From: an uncultured Oscillibacter sp.
GTDB lineage: Bacteria > Bacillota > Clostridia > Oscillospirales > Oscillospiraceae
NCBI GenBank assembly: GCA_948435975.1
Contig: CAOJHG010000142.1
Coordinates: 1-6,143 of the forward strand
DNA: 6,143 nt
Reading direction: 5' to 3'
The notes under the pieces were generated by a model. It did not search any database. It saw nothing but the letters and a program-made list of their open reading frames with translations, and was not told the origin of the DNA. Every line of letters starts with the position of its first letter. Positions within the stretch are counted from its first letter, which is position 1. The translations under genes were made by a program, and so were the position numbers. Shown here piece by piece: positions 1-4,487 of the stretch.

Positions 1-1
1 G

Positions 2-1345
2 ACGGTGGCGGAGGAGGGAAACTGCACGCTGCGGGTCACGGCCCAGGCTGGCGGAAGCCGGTATGACCAGGTGGTCTCCATGATCGAGCAGTCGGAAAAG
101 CTCAAGTCCGCGGCAGAAAACCGGGCGTCCCACCTGGCGGACCGGCTGGTTCCCTATACGCTGTTGGGAAGCCTTGCGGTCTGGCTGCTGGCGGGGAACG
201 TCACCCGCGCCCTCTCCGTTCTGATGGTGGATTTCTCCTGCGCCTTGAAGCTGTCCATGCCGCTGGCGGTGCTGTCAGCCATGCGGGAAGCCGGGGGGTA
301 TCATGCCACCGTCAAGGGTGGAAAATACCTGGAAGCGATGGCGGCGGCGGACACGATTGTTTTCGACAAGACCGGCACCCTTACTCACGCCTGCCCTACC
401 GTGGTGGAGGTGGTTCCCTTCGGCGGCCGGGACGAAAACGAGATGCTTCGGATCGCGGCCTGTCTGGAGGAGCATTTCCCCCACTCTATGGCCAATGCTG
501 TCGTTCAGGCGGCACGGTACCGGGGACTGTACCACGAGGAGATGCACTCAGAGGTAGAATATCTGGTGGCTCATGGCATTGTCAGCACCATCGGAGGGAA
601 AACGGTCATGATTGGCAGCGCCCACTTTATATTCGAGGACGAGAAATGCAGGATTCCAGAGGGAGAGCAGGAACGGTATGACGCTCTTTCGGAGCAGTAT
701 TCCCACCTGTATTTGGCAATCGGGGGCGTACTGGCGGCGGTCATCTGCATTGCCGACCCTCTGCGGGCGGAAGCGGCGGCGGTCATCAATTCTCTGCGCT
801 GTCTGGGTATCAAGCAAACTGTGATGCTGACCGGGGACAGTGAACGGACCGCCGCCGCCATCGCCGCGCAGGTGGGCGTGGACAGGTACTGTGCCGAGGT
901 GCTTCCGGAGGACAAGGCCCGGTTCGTGGAGGCAGAGCGGGCTAAGGGTCATGTGGTCATCATGCTTGGTGACGGGATCAACGACTCTCCTGCCCTGTCT
1001 GCCGCCGATGTGGGGATTGCCATCAGCGACGGCGCCGCCATTGCCCGGCAGATTGCGGACATCACCATCTCGGCGGACGACCTGTTTGAGCTGGTGAGCC
1101 TCCGGATGATTGCAGCCAGCCTGATGCGGCGCATTCACACGGATTACCGCTTTGTAATCGGCTTCAATGGGTCCTTGATCGTCCTGGGCGCGGCGGGTCT
1201 TCTGGCCCCCTCCACGTCGGCGCTGCTGCACAATCTGTCTACCTTAGGCGTCAGCCTGTGGAGCATGACCAATCTTCTGGGTCCCCAGGCTTCGGATTTT
1301 GAGATGGAGGAAGGGCGTTCGCGGCCCCGCGGCGCTTCCAGTTGA
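2..1345 (+). CDS. Heavy-metal P1B-type ATPase, divergent subgroup, 5' truncated by window
   Basis: Integral membrane cation pump driven by ATP through an aspartyl-phosphate. The frame is open to the left edge, so the GTG at 5 is an internal Val; residues here are numbered from it. Residues 1-45 are the end of the actuator domain (the TGES loop lies upstream). A membrane helix spans about 48-66. The metal-site helix reads D76-F-S-C79-A-L-K, where most P1B pumps have CPC. The phosphorylation motif DKTGTLT starts at D121. FPHSMA at 158-163 replaces the usual HP dipeptide with H160-S161. TGD and GDGINDS (G322) complete the P-domain. Two C-terminal helices lie at about 381-401 and 403-424, followed by a short charged tail. 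The retained catalytic residues argue for an active pump, but the altered metal site means Cd/Zn/Cu specificity cannot be assumed. Family certain; substrate unknown. The gene lies in a different transcription unit from the second ATPase and is clearly not its duplicate. Confidence 0.93.
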   Translation, partial: TVAEEGNCTLRVTAQAGGSRYDQVVSMIEQSEKLKSAAENRASHLADRLVPYTLLGSLAVWLLAGNVTRALSVLMVDFSCALKLSMPLAVLSAMREAGGYHATVKGGKYLEAMAAADTIVFDKTGTLTHACPTVVEVVPFGGRDENEMLRIAACLEEHFPHSMANAVVQAARYRGLYHEEMHSEVEYLVAHGIVSTIGGKTVMIGSAHFIFEDEKCRIPEGEQERYDALSEQYSHLYLAIGGVLAAVICIADPLRAEAAAVINSLRCLGIKQTVMLTGDSERTAAAIAAQVGVDRYCAEVLPEDKARFVEAERAKGHVVIMLGDGINDSPALSAADVGIAISDGAAIARQIADITISADDLFELVSLRMIAASLMRRIHTDYRFVIGFNGSLIVLGAAGLLAPSTSALLHNLSTLGVSLWSMTNLLGPQASDFEMEEGRSRPRGASS

Positions 1346-1468
1346 ATTTTATTTTCCCGCTGCAAATACGCTGTACCGCTGTCAGCACAGAGGCAGGAAA
1401 GCCGCGGCGTGATTTGGTCGGACTTCAGACTGGGAGAGCACTCCTTTTGGCTTCCTGCAAAAGGGCTA

Positions 1469-1497
1469 TTGTATCTTTTCTGTAAAAATGCTATGCT
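1469..1497 (+). promoter_or_regulatory. Candidate promoter for the ADP-ribosylglycohydrolase/HAD unit
   Basis: TTGTAT (1469-1474) and TATGCT (1492-1497) are separated by 17 nt, and a TG at 1489-1490 makes an extended -10. The -35 is weak (3 of 6) and the -10 fair (4 of 6). It sits about 50 nt before the chosen start at 1547. The rest of the gap after the ATPase stop (1346-1468) holds only a weak 6-bp hairpin (1443-1448 with 1459-1464) and nothing else I can support. Confidence 0.5.
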
Positions 1498-1533
1498 GTT
1501 GTAAGCAATGTGCGAAAGACAAATCATGCACAG

Positions 1534-1539
1534 AAGGAG
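1534..1539 (+). promoter_or_regulatory. Ribosome binding site that fixes the start at 1547
   Basis: AAGGAG lies 7 nt before ATG 1547. The longer in-frame start at ATG 1508 has no such site, and the family's GxxxGDALG motif begins near residue 12 from 1547, so the 13 extra codons are probably untranslated leader. Confidence 0.8.
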
Positions 1540-1546
1540 CGGTTTT

Positions 1547-2506
1547 ATGGATTTGAATGCGGTGCTGGGTGGTATGCTGGGCTTGGCGGCGGGAGATGCG
1601 TTAGGCGTTCCCGTGGAGTTCATGAGCCGGGCCTCTCTGGAAAAAAATCCCGTCACGGATATGCGGGCCTTTGGAACGCACGACCAGCCGGCAGGCACCT
1701 GGTCAGACGACACCTCTATGGCCCTGTGCCTCATGGACAGTCTGACCCACGGACTGAACTATGAGGATATGGTGGAACGCTTCCTGCGCTGGGCGGAGAC
1801 GGGGTACATGACCGCCCATGGGGAGGTGTTTGACATGGGCCTCGCTACCCGGAGCGCTCTCGTTCAGTACGCCCATGGAAAGCCTGCCTTGTCCTGCGGC
1901 GGAGCCGGGGAGTACAGCAATGGGAATGGGTCCCTGATGCGGATTCTGCCCATGGCGTTTTATCTGCATGAGGTCATTGGTCCAGACTTCCCGGAGAAAG
2001 CAGAGGCATATGAGGCAATCCATCGGGCCTCCATGGTAACTCATGCCCACCCTGTCAGCCAGATGGCCTGCGGACTCTACTGCTCCATTGCCAACGCGCT
2101 GCTCTGCGGGGGGTGCGTCCAGGACGGCATTGAACTGGCGCGGGCTTTTTACCGCACACAGCCGGTTTTTTCACCCTATCTGGAAAGCAAGTTCAAAAGG
2201 GTGGATACAAGCGTACTTCTGAGCCTGCCCAGAGAAGCGGTGAACAGCAGCGGCTATGTAGTGGATACGTTGGAAGCGGCGTTGTGGTGCGTGGTCCGCT
2301 TCTGTGGCTATCGGGATTGCCTGCTGGAAGCGGTGAACCTGGGAAACGACACAGACACTGTAGGCGCCGCAGCCGGGGGACTGGCGGGTCTGCGCTCTGG
2401 TCTGGCCGGGATTCCGGGAGAATGGCTTTCCGTGCTGGCAAAGCGGGAGGAAATCGAGGAACTCTGCGGGAAATTTTACAGGAGCCTCTGCGGAACGCGG
2501 CGCTGA
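1547..2506 (+). CDS. ADP-ribosylglycohydrolase family protein (ARH/DraG type)
   Basis: Predicted cytoplasmic hydrolase of 319 residues, of normal family length, that removes ADP-ribose from a protein, nucleic acid or small-molecule acceptor using a two-metal (Mg or Mn) centre. The N-terminal GxxxGDALGxxxE signature is at 12-24. The first metal ligands are in SDDT (53-56). GNGSLMR (126-132) and THAHP (165-169) are the usual family motifs, and the second metal ligands are in GNDTDT (266-271), followed by the Gly/Ala-rich segment. All expected acidic residues are present, so it should be active. No signal peptide or membrane helix is seen. The HAD phosphatase gene follows after 42 nt in the same direction, suggesting co-transcription. 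No ADP-ribosyltransferase or nitrogenase gene is nearby, so a DraG role is not supported; the true substrate is unknown. Confidence 0.93.
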   Translation: MDLNAVLGGMLGLAAGDALGVPVEFMSRASLEKNPVTDMRAFGTHDQPAGTWSDDTSMALCLMDSLTHGLNYEDMVERFLRWAETGYMTAHGEVFDMGLATRSALVQYAHGKPALSCGGAGEYSNGNGSLMRILPMAFYLHEVIGPDFPEKAEAYEAIHRASMVTHAHPVSQMACGLYCSIANALLCGGCVQDGIELARAFYRTQPVFSPYLESKFKRVDTSVLLSLPREAVNSSGYVVDTLEAALWCVVRFCGYRDCLLEAVNLGNDTDTVGAAAGGLAGLRSGLAGIPGEWLSVLAKREEIEELCGKFYRSLCGTRR

Positions 2507-2548
2507 GTTTTACGCTGAAGGTTCTGGAGAGCGGGGGAGGGGCCTTTT

Positions 2549-3025
2549 GTGAGAGTCATCTTTTTGGATGTGGACGGGGTGCTGTGTACGCCGCTGAGCC
2601 TCCAGATGAACCGGCTCCTGCGGCTCCCGGTGGAACGGCAGAGGTTCGACCCTCTGTCGTTATACTGGCTCCGGCGGTTGGCGGCCTGGAGCGGGGCGCG
2701 GATGGTGCTGTCCTCCTCCTGGCGGGATGGATTGACGGTTGACGATCCCTTCTGCAAAGCAATCGTGGGTCATCTGTATGCCAGTCTTGCGAAGAACGGG
2801 ACCCCAATTTTCGACGCGGCCCCTCTGTTCCCCTGCGGCGACAAGGGCGGCGAGATTGCGGCCTGGCTGGAGCAGCATGATTGGGAAAGCTATGCGGTCC
2901 TGGACGACCACGACTGCTTTTCCTCCAGGCCGGAGGTCCGCGCCCATTGGGTCCCCGTTCCAGACAGCCGGGGCCTTCGCCGCAGAGAGGCACGGGCCGC
3001 GCTGGCGATGCTGGGCGGAACATAG
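2549..3025 (+). CDS. HAD-superfamily phosphatase, Swiss-Army-Knife RNA-repair HAD type
   Basis: Short protein of 158 residues with all four HAD motifs. Motif I is FLDVDGV with nucleophile D7 and acid/base D9; motif II is VLSSSWR (53-59), motif III has K99 in GDKGGE, and motif IV is VLDDHD (117-122). The SSSWR form and small cap-less size resemble the HAD domain named for Swiss Army Knife RNA-repair proteins, so a nucleotide or nucleic-acid phosphate is a plausible substrate. That is family-based inference. The start is GTG 2549, preceded by GGAGG (2536-2540) with an 8-nt spacer, and motif I begins right after it. It follows the ADP-ribosylglycohydrolase gene by 42 nt and ends just before a strong stem-loop, so the two probably form one unit. 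No transmembrane segment or signal peptide is seen. Confidence 0.87.
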   Translation: MRVIFLDVDGVLCTPLSLQMNRLLRLPVERQRFDPLSLYWLRRLAAWSGARMVLSSSWRDGLTVDDPFCKAIVGHLYASLAKNGTPIFDAAPLFPCGDKGGEIAAWLEQHDWESYAVLDDHDCFSSRPEVRAHWVPVPDSRGLRRREARAALAMLGGT

Positions 3026-3050
3026 GCAGTCCCTTCTTATAAGCAGAAAA

Positions 3051-3089
3051 AAGCGTCCCAGGGAACGTTTCTGGTCTCCTGGGACGCTT
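3051..3089. terminator. Bidirectional intrinsic terminator between convergent genes
   Basis: A perfect 12-bp stem (3051-3062 with 3078-3089) has a 15-nt loop. On the minus strand the stem runs directly into a T-rich stretch (complement of the A-run 3047-3052), so it is a good terminator for the thioesterase. On the plus strand the tail is ATTATAATTATAT, weaker but plausible for the HAD gene, which ends 25 nt upstream. Confidence 0.88.
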
Positions 3090-3110
3090 ATTATAATTAT
3101 ATGGGGAAAA

Positions 3111-3539
3111 TCACTCTGCCGCCCGCTCTTCCATCCGCTTTTTGTCTACGTGGAAATACGTGAAGGTCCCTGAAGCCAGCAGGCTGCCGTCCTCACTGTG
3201 GATTTCCACTTCAACCAGGACTGTGGACCTCCCCCGGTGCCGGACCCGCGCCTCGGCCCTTATGACGCCCCGGGAACGGTTATCCAGGAAGTTCAGGGAA
3301 CCGCTCTGGGTAACATAGTGTCGGCCGTCACTGTGGGCGGCAGTACCGGCAGTCTCATCTGCGAGGGCGTAAAGGGAACCGCCGTGGACCATGCCATAGG
3401 GGTTCAGGCTCTCCGGGCGGATGTCCAGGCGGCAGGCTGCATGGTCCAGCTCCAGGGTTTCCATCTCATAAAAGTTGTGGAGGGCAAAGGCGTTTTTTCG
3501 AAGCTGCAATGCCTCCAGCTCTTGTTCCATTGTTCTCAT
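3111..3539 (-). CDS. PaaI-like hotdog-fold acyl-CoA thioesterase
   Basis: Cytoplasmic protein of 142 residues, predicted to hydrolyse an acyl-CoA thioester as a hotdog-fold oligomer. The signature is NPYGMVHGGSLYALAD at 46-61, with the HGG turn at 52-54 and D61 in the position of the catalytic acid of PaaI-type enzymes. The following residues ETAGTAA continue the long hotdog helix, and the C-terminal half has the expected strands, including RHRGRSTVLVEVEI. The length is normal for the family. The start is supported by AGGAG (complement of 3546-3550) six nt upstream; Met4 is a possible alternative. It is convergent with the HAD gene and divergent from the metal operon, and appears to be a single-gene unit. 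No paa or fatty-acid genes lie nearby, so the acyl substrate is unknown. Confidence 0.92.
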   Translation of the reverse strand: MRTMEQELEALQLRKNAFALHNFYEMETLELDHAACRLDIRPESLNPYGMVHGGSLYALADETAGTAAHSDGRHYVTQSGSLNFLDNRSRGVIRAEARVRHRGRSTVLVEVEIHSEDGSLLASGTFTYFHVDKKRMEERAAE

Positions 3540-3568
3540 AAGAGGCTCCTTTCCTCAATATCGCTATT

Positions 3569-3597
3569 ACTTTACCACAGCTTCCCGGGAATTTCCA
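3569..3597 (-). promoter_or_regulatory. Candidate promoter of the thioesterase gene
   Basis: On the minus strand TGGAAA (complement of 3592-3597, 4 of 6 to -35) and TAAAGT (complement of 3569-3574, 4 of 6 to -10) are 17 nt apart, with TG one base before the -10. It lies about 30 nt from the start codon. Sequence-only prediction. Confidence 0.45.
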
Positions 3598-3624
3598 CAA
3601 TTTTTGAAAACCTTCAAATAGGGG

Positions 3625-3652
3625 TTGACAAACGGACGCAAATGGATATAAT
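3625..3652 (+). promoter_or_regulatory. Strong sigma-A promoter of the metal-resistance operon
   Basis: Perfect TTGACA (3625-3630) and perfect TATAAT (3647-3652) with a 16-nt spacer. Transcription should begin near 3659, exactly at the left end of the palindromic operator. A full-consensus promoter under repressor control is typical of metal-sensor operons. Confidence 0.9.
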
Positions 3653-3658
3653 AAACGC

Positions 3659-3681
3659 ATGAACACTTATTCATTTGTTCA
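3659..3681 (+). promoter_or_regulatory. Probable ArsR/SmtB-family operator
   Basis: ATGAACA-CT-TATTCAT (3659-3674) is an inverted repeat matching at 6 of 7 positions, and a further TGTTCA (3676-3681) is the exact complement of TGAACA (3660-3665). The TGAACA/TGTTCA half-sites resemble those bound by SmtB, CzrA and CadC regulators. It covers the predicted transcription start and ends 18 nt before the repressor's own ATG, so autoregulation is expected. Confidence 0.75.
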
Positions 3682-3699
3682 GATGAAAGGAGGCGTTTT

Positions 3700-4062
3700 A
3701 TGGAGGACCGGTATCATGTGGAGTGCTGTGATTTTATACACGCCCACGAGGAGCTGGTAGAGAAGGTCCGGCAGGAAATGCCAGGAGAGGATCTGCTCTA
3801 TGATTTGACGGAGCTGTTTCGTATCTTCGGCGATTCCACCCGGGTGCGAATCTTGTATGTCCTGTTCGAATCCGAGATGTGCGTATGCGACATTGCCCTG
3901 CTGCTGGGAATGACGCAGTCGGCCATTTCCCACCAGCTTCGGGCACTGAAAAATGCCCGTCTGGTCAAGGCCAGGCGGGAGGGAAAGACAGTGTTTTACT
4001 CTCTGGCTGACGACCATGTGAAGACCATCATCAACCAGGGCTTGGAGCATGTTTCTGAATAG
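3700..4062 (+). CDS. cadC: CadC-like ArsR/SmtB metal-sensing repressor
   Basis: Dimeric winged-helix repressor of 120 residues that should leave DNA when it binds a toxic divalent metal. The helix-turn-helix covers about 62-85, with recognition helix TQSAISHQLRAL (72-83), and the wing (88-102) ends in VFYSL. Two metal sites are visible. C61 and C63 in MCVCDIA match the alpha3N site of CadC, where N-terminal residues also contribute (here C9/C10, perhaps H14). D104, H106, H117 and E120 match the alpha5 zinc site, including the C-terminal Glu of CadC. The spacing from C61 to D104 equals that in CadC. This suggests Cd/Pb/Zn sensing. The start is ATG 3700, with AAAGGAGG (3686-3693) six nt upstream. 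It is the first gene of the operon with the HMA protein and the Cd/Zn-type ATPase, and is probably autoregulated through the operator just upstream. The metal preference is inferred. Confidence 0.93.
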   Translation: MEDRYHVECCDFIHAHEELVEKVRQEMPGEDLLYDLTELFRIFGDSTRVRILYVLFESEMCVCDIALLLGMTQSAISHQLRALKNARLVKARREGKTVFYSLADDHVKTIINQGLEHVSE

Positions 4063-4074
4063 GGGCGTCCCTAT
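4059..4074 (+). other. Small hairpin overlapping the repressor stop codon
   Basis: ATAGGG and CCCTAT form a 6-bp stem with a GCGT loop, including the TAG stop (4060-4062). No T-run follows, so it is not a terminator. It might stabilise the upstream message or affect coupling; it could also be chance. Confidence 0.3.
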
Positions 4075-4098
4075 CTCAAATTTACACACTATATTATT

Positions 4099-4104
4099 AG
4101 GAGG
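4099..4104 (+). promoter_or_regulatory. Ribosome binding site that fixes the HMA protein start
   Basis: A perfect AGGAGG ends directly before ATG 4105, which is too close to be used, and lies 9 nt before ATG 4114, which is ideal. The start is therefore 4114. Confidence 0.88.
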
Positions 4105-4113
4105 ATGTATCTC

Positions 4114-4332
4114 ATGAAAAAGCGTTATAAGCTGACGGACCTGGACTGCGCGAACTGTGCGGCAAAAATGGAAGAGGCCATCAAGAAAATCGACGGGGTC
4201 CATGATGCGACGGTGAGCTTTATGGCTCAGAAAATGACGGTGGACGCAGACGACGAGCGCTTCGACGACATCATAAAAGAGATTGTGGCAGTCTGCAAAA
4301 AAGTGGAGCCCGACTGTGTCATCAACCTGTAA
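4114..4332 (+). CDS. Free-standing HMA-domain heavy-metal-binding protein
   Basis: Small cytoplasmic protein of 72 residues made of one heavy-metal-associated domain of ferredoxin-like fold. The metal loop is LDCANCA with C12 and C15; the M-x-C of copper chaperones is replaced by D-C, as in many Zn/Cd ATPase metal-binding domains. The first helix (AAKMEEAIKKI), the GV turn and the strand ATVSFMAQKMTVD follow the family pattern. Two further cysteines, C61 and C68, lie at the C-terminus and are not part of the core motif. It sits between the repressor and an ATPase that lacks an N-terminal HMA domain, so it most likely acts in trans as that pump's metal-binding domain or chaperone, or buffers the metal. 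A CopZ-like copper role is less likely given the CadC-type regulator. Codon use resembles the neighbours. Confidence 0.9.
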   Translation: MKKRYKLTDLDCANCAAKMEEAIKKIDGVHDATVSFMAQKMTVDADDERFDDIIKEIVAVCKKVEPDCVINL

Positions 4333-4333
4333 G

Positions 4334-4419
4334 ATGCAGAAAAAGACAGCCGCTTCCCCTGAAAAGCAGCGGCTGTCTTTCTCTCTCCAAGGGGAGGCTG
4401 CGGGGCCTTCCGCTTGACT
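4334..4419 (-). ncRNA. Candidate small minus-strand RNA in the HMA-ATPase gap
   Basis: A promoter-like element (complement of 4426-4454) would start a transcript near 4419, and the stem-loop at 4342-4380 with its U-run would end it near 4336, giving roughly 85 nt. No ORF of note or known RNA family is recognised. It would be antisense to the operon's leader for the ATPase but would not reach any coding sequence. A prediction from signals only; it may simply be a terminator plus a chance promoter. Confidence 0.25.
4342..4380. terminator. Stem-loop terminator or attenuator between HMA gene and ATPase
   Basis: A perfect 13-bp stem (4342-4354 with 4368-4380) has a 13-nt loop. On the plus strand the tail is CT-rich with interrupted T's, so termination may be partial and would lower ATPase expression relative to the first two genes. 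On the minus strand the stem closes into an unbroken run of five T's (complement of 4340-4344), which makes a better terminator for antisense transcription. Confidence 0.78.
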
Positions 4420-4425
4420 GCCTCT

Positions 4426-4454
4426 AGCATAGCAGAGTTACTGGTGAAAATCAA
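4426..4454 (-). promoter_or_regulatory. Minus-strand promoter-like element upstream of the ATPase
   Basis: On the minus strand TTGATT (complement of 4449-4454, 4 of 6) is 17 nt from TATGCT (complement of 4426-4431, 4 of 6), with a TGC extension before the -10. The nine bases TGCTATGCT are the same as in the promoter at 1489-1497. Confidence 0.35.
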
Positions 4455-4471
4455 GAGAAAGCGTGGATTTT

Positions 4472-4478
4472 GAGGAGG
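4472..4478 (+). promoter_or_regulatory. Ribosome binding site of the second ATPase
   Basis: GAGGAGG lies 9 nt before ATG 4488. The ATG at 4483 is closer but reads Met-Gln-stop, so 4488 is the start. Confidence 0.85.
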
Positions 4479-4487
4479 CGTTATGCA

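Noticed and set aside
5..7. GTG as the true start of the first ATPase
   Set aside because: The frame is open to the window edge and the sequence begins inside the actuator domain, so this is an internal Val codon.
548..1231. Long minus-strand open frame opposite the first ATPase
   Set aside because: It is a shadow of the GC-rich ATPase gene, with low-complexity Arg/Pro/Gly composition and no recognisable domain.
1320..1331. CGCG palindrome near the end of the first ATPase as a terminator
   Set aside because: Four-base stem, inside the coding sequence, and the T-rich stretch is about 14 nt further on.
1443..1464. Hairpin as a terminator for the first ATPase
   Set aside because: Only a 6-bp AT-rich stem with a 10-nt loop, not directly followed by a T-run.
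1144..1734. Minus-strand open frame across the ATPase/ADP-ribosylglycohydrolase gap
   Set aside because: It overlaps two well-supported plus-strand genes and contains no family motif.
2284..2742. Plus-strand open frame spanning the end of the ADP-ribosylglycohydrolase and the HAD gene
   Set aside because: It is in a different frame from both, has no motif, and both real genes have clear signatures.
3198..3662. Plus-strand open frame opposite the thioesterase
   Set aside because: The minus-strand frame has the hotdog signature, a good ribosome binding site and a terminator; this one has none and runs through the operon promoter.
4414..4442. Plus-strand promoter for the second ATPase (TTGACT with GTTACT at 17 nt)
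   Set aside because: The -35 is good, but the -10 matches only 3 of 6 and has no extension, so it was not listed as a feature.
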